Notes: generated from the sequence alone by a model not told the origin. A stretch of DNA of 64,000 nt from Thiohalomonas denitrificans (GCF_016841685.1 NZ_JAENYR010000001.1:4591-68590); one strand, 5' to 3'. Positions 1 through 11,577 are shown, counted from the stretch's first letter. Program-made: numbers and translations.

Positions 1-85
1 CCACGGACCACGGACCACGGACCACGGACCACGGACCACGGACCACGGACCACGGACCACGGCCACGGCCACGGACCACGGACCA
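1..85. repeat. Tandem heptamer repeat CCACGGA
   Basis: The unit CCACGGA repeats head to tail about eight times from the window edge. Two shortened 6 bp units (CCACGG) and two more full units follow, ending at ACCATGC. The array is open at the left edge, so its true length is unknown. It has no spacers. Its CACGG core resembles the arms of the CACGGGGA foldback repeats near 32.4-32.8 kb, but whether they are related is inference. Confidence 0.9.
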
Positions 86-312
86 TGCAAGAGCAGGGGA
101 CAGTAGTTGGGACAGACCCCAAAGGGTGAAGTGGTCTAATAAGCAGAGGGTGAACAATTCGTGATGCCGCTTCTATCTGAGTACGAATTTTCGCGGAGGA
201 GTCGGATTCTGTGAAGGACAGTGGGGCCTCTACGAGTTCGGTCCCTGTAAAAAGAACAAGCGTTAGAAAGGCATTGCGATTGGCGGGAGATCGGCCGAAA
301 GGTAATCCCCGA
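86..312. other. Intergenic stretch, no gene recognised
   Basis: No convincing coding frame lies here. A short symmetric piece (GGGGACAGTAG..GGGACAGACCCC, near 97-120) resembles the GTCTGTCCC sequences often seen beside REP-associated transposases, but no transposase is present. A short open frame around 160-245 (ending ..FGPCKKNKR) lacks a start codon and a recognisable family. Confidence 0.5.
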
Positions 313-789
313 TCACCTCTTCAAAATTTTATATTTCTTGGCGAACTCTTCCTCAAGGAAAAAAACTAGGTTTTCGGTTTCTACAGCGACTTCGTCTAAT
401 AGTTTGCCGTCGAGCTGCTGTTGCTCATGATGGGCCGTGTCAAAGTTCTTTAAGGTTATCGCCTGTCTGAATCTTACGAAACGGTGACTTTGCGTCCGCT
501 TTTCACCAAAATTCAACAACTTCAAAGAACGGCCAAGTCGCTTGAGTCGGATCTTGATTTCTCTGCCTAGCTCTCGGTTGCAAGTCAGCTCTAAGTGATA
601 GTTGGTAGCCTTACGCTCTACATCCGCTATTTCTTTGCAGACCTGATCAAGTTGCGACCGGAGTTCTTTTCTAGTTTCTCTCGTGTTGTGTTGTCGGTTG
701 ATTATCAGCCACCCGAGAACGACAAGAGACCACGTAACGACCGGGGATATTGCGTTAAGAAGGGAGGGACATTCCGCTGTCTGGCTCAT
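313..789 (-). CDS. Single-pass membrane protein with coiled coil, unknown function
   Basis: 158 residues. One hydrophobic segment lies at about residues 14-31 (ISPVVTWSLVVLGWLII). A long charged, helical, probably coiled-coil cytoplasmic part follows (residues 35-158, rich in Arg, Lys, Glu). No family is recognised. The start lies inside the 3' end of the upstream STAS-like gene (35 bp overlap), so it is the third gene of a GHKL ATPase - STAS - membrane protein operon. By analogy with other three-part signalling or defence modules it could be the membrane-acting partner, but that is inference. Its AT-richer codon use than the core genes agrees with an acquired origin. Confidence 0.6.
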   Translation of the reverse strand: MSQTAECPSLLNAISPVVTWSLVVLGWLIINRQHNTRETRKELRSQLDQVCKEIADVERKATNYHLELTCNRELGREIKIRLKRLGRSLKLLNFGEKRTQSHRFVRFRQAITLKNFDTAHHEQQQLDGKLLDEVAVETENLVFFLEEEFAKKYKILKR

Positions 790-1093
790 CGCCGTGTTCT
801 ATATAGTCTTCAATTTCAAAGATAAGGCTGTCGTCAGCAGTCTCGAGGGTGAAAGATTTTTTAATCCGTTCGGGACTGAAACCAGCTCGAACAAGTCCAC
901 CGAAAGCTTCCTCTAAAAAAGAGGAGCCGTATCCGCGGGCGCCGTCTAGATTGATCACGGCCTTCTCACCGCTCTCAAGTACCGGCCGGAGGTATTCGTC
1001 ACGGAACTTTTCACCACTAAACGGGCCATCGTCATTGTAACGACCCGCTGGGTAAGGCGAGAAATCTTTTGCTATATCAATCATTTTGGTCAT
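755..1093 (-). CDS. STAS-like protein (DUF4325 type)
   Basis: 112 residues. The segment FSPYPAGRYNDDGPFSGEKF followed by a hydrophobic strand (KAVINLDGARGYGSSFLEEA) matches the DUF4325 STAS-like family: small single-domain proteins related in fold to anti-anti-sigma factors and usually encoded next to GHKL ATPases. The start ATG overlaps the stop of the upstream ATPase gene (ATGA, 4 bp), indicating translational coupling and a stoichiometric partner. A C-terminal acidic tail follows residue 95. The phosphorylatable Ser of classical SpoIIAA-type STAS proteins cannot be assigned confidently; GSS at about residues 56-58 is the nearest candidate. Partner recognition by the adjacent ATPase is inferred from gene order. 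Confidence 0.75.
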   Translation of the reverse strand: MTKMIDIAKDFSPYPAGRYNDDGPFSGEKFRDEYLRPVLESGEKAVINLDGARGYGSSFLEEAFGGLVRAGFSPERIKKSFTLETADDSLIFEIEDYIEHGDEPDSGMSLPS

Positions 1094-2175
1094 TGTGGTG
1101 GGGCCGGTAGATCGCTAATGGGCACTGTCCATTGGATCAATGTGCCGAGGATCGAGTCCCTGTAGTTAACTACTCGGGTATTCCCGTTGGCGATGTAATC
1201 ATAGCACCTTTTGTTGCTCATAATAAGCAGGCGGGCAGCCGGAAATTGCTCAATCGCGTTCACAAGCTGCTTAAGACCCTTTCCCCGGTAGTGTTTTTCG
1301 GTCCTTGAGCGACTTTCCTTTAATGCTGCTTCTATGGCCTTCCCGTCTTTGGGCCGTTTTTGCAGAGCGATCAATCTTTTCCAAAGAGCGGGGCGCTTTA
1401 CAGGCAGCGTCTCTGGGATTCCGACGCCGAGATCACAAAAAACGACTGTTAGTTTTCCGTCACGCTCCTGGGAGAACATCCACCAGTCCTTGGATTTTGG
1501 GTCGGCGTTTAGCCCGTCTTTTCGCTTCCAAATATAGGCGTGATGGTGACAGTTGCTCATCGCCTCGGTGATTCCGACGTAAAGGCCTTCTGCGAGCCGA
1601 TTCGGAATAATGCCGTCGTAGTGTCCGAGGATTTCGTCGTATTTTTTGCCTTGTGCGCCATGCCCGTGAGCATGGCGCCAGTTGACAACATCGTCATGGC
1701 TTGGCTTGATTTTGGAATCAAACCCGAGCAACTCGTAGATTCCGACCTGCTTGAGGACTTCCGACACCTTATCATCGCGAGGGGCGAGGCATGATACGGG
1801 GGTACCCGGGTACGAACGAATTAAGCGACACAGCTCCGCCTTGAATAGGAGGGTGCCTTCGGCCGCCATTCGCTGGGTCCCGGTAAAGTCGATAACGACC
1901 GGTCGCTTTCCTTTTCCGATGGCTTCCCGGAGTTCTGAGATAAATTCACAGACCCTTTTTCTCAGAGGCTTAAAAAATATCCCGAATTCTTCGGGGGCTT
2001 TTACAGTCCGCTTCTCTTTGGCCCTGGCTGGCGTGCCGCGGCCCTGAGAACCACCGTGTTGCTGTTTATGTTTCCGGCGAGCTCGTTTTCTTTCTACCCG
2101 GATAAGGTATTGGCGGCGCTCGCTATCGACCCGCTTCATCAAACTATCCCCGCTATTCCCTGCTAATTCGGTCAT
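1090..2175 (-). CDS. STAS-like plus GHKL (histidine-kinase-type) ATPase
   Basis: 361 residues in three parts. A strongly basic N-terminus spans residues 1-60. A STAS-like domain spans about 65-160 (RPVVIDFTGTQRMAAEGTLLF, then VSCLAPRDDKVSEVL). A GHKL ATP-binding domain spans about 185-345, with the N box E204-AMSN208-CHHH, G1 box CDLGVGIP (247-254) and G2 box RGKGLKQL (297-304). There is no receiver, sensor or dimerisation-phosphoacceptor domain, so it is more like an anti-sigma-type kinase or GHKL ATPase than a sensor kinase. It heads the three-gene operon with the STAS-like and membrane proteins. The exact role is unknown. Its location beside a restriction-modification locus suggests, without proving, a defence or stress-signalling module. 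Confidence 0.75.
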   Translation of the reverse strand: MTELAGNSGDSLMKRVDSERRQYLIRVERKRARRKHKQQHGGSQGRGTPARAKEKRTVKAPEEFGIFFKPLRKRVCEFISELREAIGKGKRPVVIDFTGTQRMAAEGTLLFKAELCRLIRSYPGTPVSCLAPRDDKVSEVLKQVGIYELLGFDSKIKPSHDDVVNWRHAHGHGAQGKKYDEILGHYDGIIPNRLAEGLYVGITEAMSNCHHHAYIWKRKDGLNADPKSKDWWMFSQERDGKLTVVFCDLGVGIPETLPVKRPALWKRLIALQKRPKDGKAIEAALKESRSRTEKHYRGKGLKQLVNAIEQFPAARLLIMSNKRCYDYIANGNTRVVNYRDSILGTLIQWTVPISDLPAPPQ

Positions 2176-2225
2176 TTTGCCACGGCGGGCCCTCGGAGCG
2201 ACAGAGAACCTGATGCTGGAGCTGA

Positions 2226-2372
2226 TCCATTAGGGCTATCAACCGCAACGAGGCGGAGGATGTGGCGCTGCAGGAGTTTATTCGCCTAGCGCCGGAGCCG
2301 GACGCGGAGGTGCCCCCAGAGCAGGCGGATGAGCTGGAGGAGATGGAACGGGAGTATCAGGAGATGGTGTGA
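2226..2372 (+). pseudogene. Possible gene remnant (C-terminal fragment)
   Basis: A 48-codon open frame lies just after a TGA at 2223 and has no start codon. It reads as an acidic helical tail (NRNEAEDVALQEF .. ELEEMEREYQEMV) and stops at 2370-2372. The composition looks protein-like but no family is recognised. It may be the tail of a gene broken when the island was assembled. Weakly supported. Confidence 0.25.
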
Positions 2373-2461
2373 AGCCGGGATCACGAAGACTGGGACGAGG
2401 AGAAGTAGCCTGTCCTAATTTACGGCTCCAAGTGCCAGGCAAGCCCGGGGGAGAGTGGGGG

Positions 2462-3160
2462 TCAAAGCCCCTCAGTGTCCATCCCATGCGCTGCGAGCCA
2501 ACGCTTTCGCCGCTCGAAATCGGGGAGAGTACGCTCGACCCGCCGCCAGAACGCGGGGGTGTGGTGGGATTCATGTAGATGCTCTAGTTCATGGATCACG
2601 ACGTACTCGGCGACCGTCCGAGGCAGCAGGATGGTTTTCCAGTGGAAGTAGAGCCAGTTGCCCCTGCCGCAGGAGCCCCAGCGGTAGCCGAGGTCCTGGA
2701 CCTTTATGCCGCCGGGCTGTACCTCCATGCGGGGGGCGTGCTCGGCAACCTTATGCGATAGCCACTCGTAGCCGTGGTCGGTGTACCAGCGGATAAACTG
2801 GGAGCGGCCCTCAGAGGCGGCGAGTGCGCGGCTTAGGCGGAAGCGGCCGCCGACTAGCTTTAGCGATGCAGCGGGATCGTCCACCAGCTTGAGGCGGTAG
2901 CTGCGGCCGAGGTAAAGGAAACCCTCGCCGTCGACAAATTCCTTTTTCGGGATCGCGCGCTGGAGTTGGGCCTTCTCCGCCAGCTTGGTGTAGATCCAGT
3001 AGCGCTTCTCCCGCACGAATCTGCGCAGTTCGTCCTCATCGGTGCCACGAGGCGCCGCCAGGACCAGCTCGCCGCCGCGGTCGACGGTGATCTGCACCGT
3101 CCTTCGGCGGCGGCTCAGTCGCAGGTCAAAGGCGAGGTCGTCGACCTGGAATGCGCTCAT
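2462..3160 (-). CDS. YgjP/SprT-like zinc metallopeptidase
   Basis: 232 residues. The C-terminal half has the YgjP-like (DUF45, WLM-clan) pattern: YRWGSC (159-164), then the zinc motif HELEH (190-194) and a downstream HH..FW (199-204). N-terminal beta-rich residues 10-110 are typical of the family. The start codon overlaps the hsdR stop (ATGA), so it is the last gene of the type I restriction operon. YgjP-like genes often follow hsdR in such operons. Their role is not settled; proteolytic control of the restriction complex is one possibility. Confidence 0.85.
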   Translation of the reverse strand: MSAFQVDDLAFDLRLSRRRRTVQITVDRGGELVLAAPRGTDEDELRRFVREKRYWIYTKLAEKAQLQRAIPKKEFVDGEGFLYLGRSYRLKLVDDPAASLKLVGGRFRLSRALAASEGRSQFIRWYTDHGYEWLSHKVAEHAPRMEVQPGGIKVQDLGYRWGSCGRGNWLYFHWKTILLPRTVAEYVVIHELEHLHESHHTPAFWRRVERTLPDFERRKRWLAAHGMDTEGL

Positions 3161-6100
3161 ACCTTAATCAGCTTTTCGTGGTTAGCCCGTGCCAGTTCCA
3201 TCAGCTTGTCTACGGTCGCGTCGAGCGTTTTTAGGGGAAGCAGGCGGCGATGGAACAGTTCTTCGAATAGGCGGCCTCTCAGGCGGTCCTGGTCGGGGAT
3301 ATGAGAGGGTTTCCAGAAGTCCGGGATCTTAATCTCCCCGACTATGGTGTCCACGACCTCGATTGTCGCCTCATTGAGGGCCGCCGCGGTGGTTTCGTCC
3401 GGTTGGGCCTCATCGCCGAGCTTGGCTTCGGTGAGCCGACGCAGGAAGGGCAGGTAGTGGGGCGGCAGCCCTGATGGTTCTTCGCCGGGGATCGGCTGAT
3501 CCTCCCGCAGTTCATGGATCAGCCCCTCGAAGGCCTCCACCTGGGCCTCCCACTGGTCCTCCAGGTTATGCAGCAGCTCGTTGAGGCGTTCGCTCAGCTT
3601 GCCGAACTTTACGGGGTCCTCATCCAGGTGCTTGCGAATATGAGAGCGGATGGCATGCTCCATCTCCGAGGCCTTGGCCCGGTCGCTGACCTGACGGCGT
3701 ACATGGGTGTCGAATTCGGCGTCGGTTAGCTGTACCGGCGGGATCTTCGGGTCGATACCGAGCGAGATCACGTAGTCGTCAATCAGCTTGCGGACCTTGG
3801 CGCCGACATCCTTGCCAAGCGCCGGGGTGTCCTTGTAGCGGTTGCGGGCCACGGCGTGAATATAGGCCAGCTTCCTGGCATCGGCGGTGAACTCCAGGCC
3901 CTCGGGCCGGGGTAGGACCTCGTCCAGGGACTGGGTGAACTGCTTGAGCTTGACCGTGAACTCCGCTCGCACCCGCTCATCGGCGAGGGCGGTCACCGCC
4001 TCCTCGATGTCGTCCAGGCTCTCGACCCCGTGGGCACGCAGCACATCCACCGCCCGCAGATGGCGGTCTCGCAGCAACGGGATTTCGTCTTTCAGGCTCT
4101 GGAGGGCCCCTTCCACATCTTCGGCGCTGTAGGCGGCCAGGGCGTCCTTCAGGTGGTTGGCGACACCATAGTAGTCCACCACGATGCCGTGCTGCTTGCC
4201 GTGCCCGGTACGGTTGACGCGGGCAATGGCCTGCAACAGCTCCGCCTCGCGGATGGGCCGGTCCAGGTACATGACGCCCTCGATGGGCGCGTCGAAGCCG
4301 GTGAGGAGCATGGATTTGACGATGAGAAAGGCGAGCGGGTCGGCCTTCTCCGGGTCCTTATGGGCCATCGGCCGCTTGAAGCGCTTGATATGGTCCTCCA
4401 CGGCGGCCCGGTCGCTCCACTTGGCCCAGCTCGGATCGTCATTGTTGCCGCCACTGATGACCACGGCGAACTCCAATCGCCCCAACCGTTCACGCTGGCG
4501 CCAGGCCTGGACGGCCGCCTGGACCCGTGGCGGCCGCTGCATCAGTGCTTCATCGTCCATGGCCTTATCGGCAGGGCTCAGGGTCATCGCCTCCTCCAGC
4601 AGCGCCTTGCGGGCCTGCTCGAAGTATTCCTGGTAGCGAACGGCCGCCCGGCGGCTGTAGGCCACTACTTGGGCCTTGTAGCCGTTGGGCAGGATGTGGG
4701 TGACGTAGTGGCGGAGCATGTCTGCCGCCTTCTCCTCGATGAGCTTGGGCGCCTCCAGGATCTGTCCCTTGGTAGCGTACTTCTTCTTGATCGCCTCCAG
4801 CTCCTCGCGGGTCCGCTCCCGGAACAGGTCCTCGAACAAATCATCGAGGCTGCCGCCCTCCTTGACGGCGCCGGTTGCGGTGCGGCCCTCGTAGAGGATC
4901 GGCACCGTAGAGCCATCGCGCTCCGCCTCCTTGATGGTGTAGCGGTCGATGAATTCCCCGAAGATATCGTGGGTGCGCTTTTTGTCGCCCATGATGATGG
5001 GCGTGCCGGTAAAGCCGATGCGGGCACAGTTGGGCAGGGCTTGGAGTAGGTTGGCGTGTAGGTCACCGGCCTGGGTGCGGTGGGCCTCGTCCACCATCAC
5101 CAGGATGTCCTCGCTCTCGTTGAGTACATCGAAGGGCTTGCTGACCTTGGGCGGCTTAACCGGAGCGTCCTCCGCGACCCGGCGACCCCAGCCCAGTGTC
5201 TCCTCCTTCATGGGGTAGGCCTTATCGTGCTCGCGGTACTTCTGGATGGTGGCGAACACCAGTCCTGGTCCGGGGCGCTTGACCAGCGCTTTCACCTTGC
5301 TGGTCTTCTTCGCCACCTCTACGGTCTCGCCGGCCAGGCTGGCGGTCTCCGAGAGCTGCTGTTGGAGGTCCTTGCGGTCGGTGATGACCACCACCTTGAA
5401 GCGGCGCAGGGCCGGGTCGGTGCGGAGCTTTCGTACCAGAAACACCATGGTCAGGCTCTTGCCGCTGCCTTGGGTGTGCCAGATGATGCCGCCCCGGCGG
5501 TCATGTTCGCCATCCTCCCGGCGGGTCTTGCCGCGCTTGAGGCGCTCGACGGCGCGGGTGACGGCACGGAACTGCTGGTAGCGACAGACCAGCTTCACGG
5601 TCTGGCCGCCCAGGGTCGTGAACAGGGCGTAGTGACGGATGATGTCGAGCAGGTTCGCCCGGTCCAGCATGCCGGCGATGAGCCGCTGCTGGCTGGAAAG
5701 CTGGCTCCCGCCCAGCTCGACCGCAATTTCCGCCTCGGTGCGGGGCTCCACCGTCTTCCAGTTCAAATAGTGCTCAAAGGCGGCGCTGATGGTGCCGACG
5801 CGGGCGTCGTCGAAGTTGGTGGCGATGAGAAACTGGTTGGTATGGAACAGGGCCGGGGCGCCCTCGTTCTCCTCCACCTCGAAGGCAGCTTTGCGCTGGT
5901 TGGAATAGCGGCGCAACTGGTCCACCGCCTCCGCAATGCCCTCGGGTGCGATGCGGCTCTTGCACTCGACAACCACCAGCGGAATCCCGTTCACTAGCAG
6001 GACGATGTCGGGGATGATGTGGCCCTTGGCGCTGTCGTGACCTGGCGGGCACTTCACCTTGTACTGGTTGATGACGGTGAAGCGATTATTCTCGGGGTGA

Positions 6101-6468
6101 ACCCAGTCGATGTACTGGATGGTCTGACCGCGGCCTCCGTCCCACTCGGGGAGACCTTCGACGGAGATCCCTTTTAGGAGCAGCTCGGTGGCCTGCTGGT
6201 TGGCCTCTATGAGCTTGGCGGCAGGAATACGGGTCAGGGCACCGACGGCCTGCGAGAGGTGCTCCTCGTCCAGCCAAGGCTCGCCCTTGTGGAGATTGAT
6301 GCGGCGGACCTGCTCGCGCAGCACCTCCTCCTGGATCATCTGGGCGAAGCTGTCGCGGGAGGTTACAGCCGGGTGCTCGACTGAACCCTCGATAGTCTTC
6401 CACCCCATCCCTTGCAGCTGCTGGATGAAGGGCAGTTCTACGTCCTTATATTCCGGTCCGCTCACCAC
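3157..6468 (-). CDS. hsdR: Type I restriction enzyme, R subunit
   Basis: 1103 residues, the usual size for HsdR. An N-terminal PD-(D/E)XK nuclease core is visible (PDIV at 153-156, VVVECKS with E168 and K170). The SF2 translocase motor follows: Walker A TQGSGKS (332-338), VVVITDRKDL (359-368), DEAH (460-463) and GFTGTP (485-490). The C-terminal part is helical and binds the methylase core in characterised family members. It cuts unmodified DNA at a distance after ATP-driven translocation. It lies 55 bp downstream of the wHTH-nuclease gene and overlaps the next gene by 4 bp. Confidence 0.97.
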   Translation of the reverse strand: MVSGPEYKDVELPFIQQLQGMGWKTIEGSVEHPAVTSRDSFAQMIQEEVLREQVRRINLHKGEPWLDEEHLSQAVGALTRIPAAKLIEANQQATELLLKGISVEGLPEWDGGRGQTIQYIDWVHPENNRFTVINQYKVKCPPGHDSAKGHIIPDIVLLVNGIPLVVVECKSRIAPEGIAEAVDQLRRYSNQRKAAFEVEENEGAPALFHTNQFLIATNFDDARVGTISAAFEHYLNWKTVEPRTEAEIAVELGGSQLSSQQRLIAGMLDRANLLDIIRHYALFTTLGGQTVKLVCRYQQFRAVTRAVERLKRGKTRREDGEHDRRGGIIWHTQGSGKSLTMVFLVRKLRTDPALRRFKVVVITDRKDLQQQLSETASLAGETVEVAKKTSKVKALVKRPGPGLVFATIQKYREHDKAYPMKEETLGWGRRVAEDAPVKPPKVSKPFDVLNESEDILVMVDEAHRTQAGDLHANLLQALPNCARIGFTGTPIIMGDKKRTHDIFGEFIDRYTIKEAERDGSTVPILYEGRTATGAVKEGGSLDDLFEDLFRERTREELEAIKKKYATKGQILEAPKLIEEKAADMLRHYVTHILPNGYKAQVVAYSRRAAVRYQEYFEQARKALLEEAMTLSPADKAMDDEALMQRPPRVQAAVQAWRQRERLGRLEFAVVISGGNNDDPSWAKWSDRAAVEDHIKRFKRPMAHKDPEKADPLAFLIVKSMLLTGFDAPIEGVMYLDRPIREAELLQAIARVNRTGHGKQHGIVVDYYGVANHLKDALAAYSAEDVEGALQSLKDEIPLLRDRHLRAVDVLRAHGVESLDDIEEAVTALADERVRAEFTVKLKQFTQSLDEVLPRPEGLEFTADARKLAYIHAVARNRYKDTPALGKDVGAKVRKLIDDYVISLGIDPKIPPVQLTDAEFDTHVRRQVSDRAKASEMEHAIRSHIRKHLDEDPVKFGKLSERLNELLHNLEDQWEAQVEAFEGLIHELREDQPIPGEEPSGLPPHYLPFLRRLTEAKLGDEAQPDETTAAALNEATIEVVDTIVGEIKIPDFWKPSHIPDQDRLRGRLFEELFHRRLLPLKTLDATVDKLMELARANHEKLIKV

Positions 6469-6523
6469 GATGGCCTGCTTGTTATGTTCTATTTTGCCAA
6501 TGACCCTACCCGTGAAGAGCCGT

Positions 6524-7516
6524 TCAATCCAGCTCGCTCTCTGGCAGGTCCCACTCTAAAGGGCGCGGATCGCCGGTCTGGTAGAACTGGCGCACTACCT
6601 TGATGTAATGCAGAAAATCCTTGTTTTCGGTGGCGAGCCGGTTCGCGGTGTCCCAATCGATTTCAGTTCGCTCATGGGCCGGAACCAGGATCTGGCTTTC
6701 GGCAGGGTTTCCCGTGTTAAGGTGAATCAGGCCGACGCCATGCGCGGCGGAGAGCATGCGCAGCTCTTTCAGTGTCTCCGCCCCCTCCACTTCGGCCGCG
6801 ACCAGATAGCCGTAGTTGCCCCAGGACGAGTTGGAGACGGACTGGAAGAAGCACTCGCGCACATTAGAGCGGTTGAGCAGCAGTTTGACCTCGAACGACC
6901 AGAGCTTGGTTTGCTTGTCCGAGTACTGGTTGACGCAGCTCTTAACCTCCCGGTGCCACTCGGCACTGAGATCCTCCATGGCGACCAGGTCGGGGTAGAG
7001 CCACTTGTTGCCGTTTGGCCCCCGGCGATTGGCGGCACGCTTCTCGTCGATGCGCCGGGAGTAGATCCCGAACTCGGTCCAGAGATACTGCGAGAGCATG
7101 GGATAGAGCTCGTATTCGAGGAGCTTCTTCTTGCCCCCCTGGGTATATGAGGGCTCAACGTCGGGCGTCCCGCCGTGATCTTCCGCCGCAGCACCGGACA
7201 CTCCTAGCTGCTCGACATCCTCGACCTCCTGGGCGTCCGTCTTCGAGGTGAAATAGTATTTTCGGGGCCGCTCTTCCGTGGTCTTGACCTGCGGGGTTTT
7301 CTTCTGAATGTCAGGCCGAATGGCCCCGATCTCGGCCACGATTTGGGTCAGCAGTTCATCGTCGCTATTAAGGGTATCGCTGCGCTCCTTCTTCGCCCGG
7401 CACGCCTCGGGGTAGGTCTCGAACAGCCACGTCGCGATCTCCCTTGCGGTGAACTTCTCTTCCGGGTGCTCCTTGAGGAAGCGGGTGACCTTCTCTCTGA
7501 GTTTCAAGCCTGCCAT
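6524..7516 (-). CDS. wHTH-PD-(D/E)XK protein of type I R-M locus (COG2958-like)
   Basis: 330 residues. The N-terminal 90 residues look like a winged helix (KFTAREIATWLFETYPEA). After a low-complexity linker, residues 128-290 carry a restriction-endonuclease-like core: E135 (LLEYELYP), D176 (LYPDLVAME), then E209-V-K211 (WSFEVKLLL). A conserved-looking C-terminal block (FFQSVSNSSWGNYGYLVA) follows. It resembles the COG2958 group found in type I R-M operons. It sits between hsdS and hsdR, 14 bp after hsdS, so it is very likely co-expressed. It may be a second nuclease or a regulator of the system; the function is not established. Confidence 0.75.
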   Translation of the reverse strand: MAGLKLREKVTRFLKEHPEEKFTAREIATWLFETYPEACRAKKERSDTLNSDDELLTQIVAEIGAIRPDIQKKTPQVKTTEERPRKYYFTSKTDAQEVEDVEQLGVSGAAAEDHGGTPDVEPSYTQGGKKKLLEYELYPMLSQYLWTEFGIYSRRIDEKRAANRRGPNGNKWLYPDLVAMEDLSAEWHREVKSCVNQYSDKQTKLWSFEVKLLLNRSNVRECFFQSVSNSSWGNYGYLVAAEVEGAETLKELRMLSAAHGVGLIHLNTGNPAESQILVPAHERTEIDWDTANRLATENKDFLHYIKVVRQFYQTGDPRPLEWDLPESELD

Positions 7517-7530
7517 TTGTTTCGCCCTGC

Positions 7531-8830
7531 TTATCCGTGTGCCAATTCGGCAGTTTCCAGTAGAGGGGTGACGCGGACGCGGCCGGTGAGGAGGTCGTCC
7601 ATGAGGCCCATTTTCTGGGTCATAAGTTTGCTCAGCGAACAGTTTTCACTTTTGAGCCTGACATTCATGCCGTAGAGGACTGAGTTGACCGTATGCTGTT
7701 CGTGTATAGGCGCCAGCGGGATCGGAAAGGCCTTCAATTGAGTGGAGTTGATGGACGCCAAATTCGTACTTTGTTTGGACGAGCGCAAAAAATAGGTCTT
7801 GCCACCTGGAGAAGCGCAGTAGGCTGCTAGGTAGTCCGATAGAAGCACGCTCGGGTCAGGCCGCACACGGAAAACGTGGTTTTGGTGGACGCAATCGGCG
7901 ATTTCGTTGCGCCAGACGGTGCCGCGCCCGAGTTTGTCGTAATCGCCCCCCTCGTTCATAAGTACATCGCCATCCTGGAGGCGGTACTTCTCGGCGTCCG
8001 AGGCAGTAACTCGGATGTACTTGATCTCGGAGAGGTCCAGGTAGCCGTCCTGTACGTTCGCCACCCGCAGGTACGGGACAAGCTTTGCCGAGAGTCCGGG
8101 AGATGCTCCGCCTAGCGTGACGCCACTGACGATTTCGGACAATCTGCCAAGGGGTGTTACCTCCCACTCCCTCGGAATCCGCCCCAAGGGCGACTCTTTG
8201 TAAAGCTGCGGGGCTTGGTCGGGGGTGGAGCGGAGTTGACCGTTTTGGTCGATGCCGCGGGTGAGCAGGTCGGTGAGCAGGCCCTGCTTGATGCGCTCCA
8301 GCTTGGCGATCAGCGCCTCGGTCTGGCGGATTTGGGTGTCCAGGGTGTCGAGGATTTGGGCGATTTTCTTTTGCTCACGCGTCGCAGGCACGGGGATAGG
8401 CAGTACCCCGAGCTGTTGTTGGTTGATCGAAGGCAACGCACCGACTTGAACGAAATCGGCGAAATCCACAGTAAGCAGCTGCCAGTACAGCCACTGGTCC
8501 GAGACATCTGCCTTGGCGGAGACAGCGACCACATTGTTGTCGAATAGGGAATCTTGGCCCAGCTCGCGACGGCGGTTCAAAAGCAAAGCTGCGCCAACCT
8601 TTGCGAACGCAATGCCGCCCTCAGGAGCAGGTTTCCAATTCAGCTTTTCTGCCAGCTGCCTACTGACATAGTTGTTGGCACTGCAAAGACGGCGCTCATT
8701 CCCCTCTCGGGACATATCGCTAACCTTGAAGAAGGGTAATTCGCCTTCTTGCTGGCCTTGGAACACTTCGGGGAAGGCGAAACCCGAATGAAAGTTGGCC
8801 ACCTCCGCTAGTGGTTTCACCGGCCAATTT

Positions 8831-8838
<8 letters not shown>
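7531..8838 (-). CDS. hsdS: Type I restriction-modification specificity subunit
   Basis: 435 residues with the two-fold HsdS plan. Each half has a target-recognition domain (about 1-150 and 205-375) followed by a helical spacer ([19 protein letters not shown] and [18 protein letters not shown]). The first spacer carries the typical [19 protein letters not shown] stretch and the second ends in a similar [14 protein letters not shown]. The target site cannot be read from sequence. The start overlaps the hsdM stop by 8 bp. The recognition halves are AT-richer than the rest of the operon, as expected for exchanged recognition domains. Confidence 0.96.
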
Positions 8839-11293
<2,455 letters not shown>

Positions 11294-11450
11294 TGAGGCT
11301 GGATCGTCCTTTGTTCTTTGTCAGGTATCGCTCTCAACCGGAGCGGTCTCCGGGTGGAAATGGTTAGGGTATCACCTATCGCCGACTCTCCCATGGACCC
11401 TCTCTCTCTGGGCGCTCCCTCACTGGGAGACATGGTATATATCTAAGAAG

Positions 11451-11577
11451 CACCCCGAATAAGGGGCAGGCAAAAGGTCCAAATGGCCGTGTACTACCCC
11501 GAATAAAGGGTAACTGAAACGGTCGTTTCGAGACTACTGCCCCCTATGCGGGGTAGGTTGCCCTTTATGCGGGGCAG
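11451..11577. repeat. Four palindromic iterons, two inside the 3' end of a gene
   Basis: Four copies of a near-palindromic 19-20 bp unit, TACCCCGMATARRGGGYA. Two are on the plus strand (11451-11470, 11495-11514) and two on the minus strand (11537-11556, 11558-11577). The last two are 21 bp apart and form the final codons of the winged-helix gene, each encoding PxPHxGQ. The first two lie beyond its stop, toward hsdM. The arrangement suggests protein-binding sites rather than a random repeat. Confidence 0.85.

Noticed and set aside
1-85. CRISPR array
   Set aside because: The units are 7 bp, directly adjacent and without spacers, and no cas genes are in the window.
2278-2578. Overlapping open frames in both directions near 2.3-2.6 kb
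   Set aside because: Proline- and glycine-rich translations with no start signal; they overlap each other and the 3' end of the YgjP-like gene.
4030-5997. Long plus-strand open frames opposite hsdR (up to 339 codons)
   Set aside because: They mirror the GC-rich hsdR frame, lack ribosome-binding sites and have low-complexity, non-family composition. Antisense shadows.
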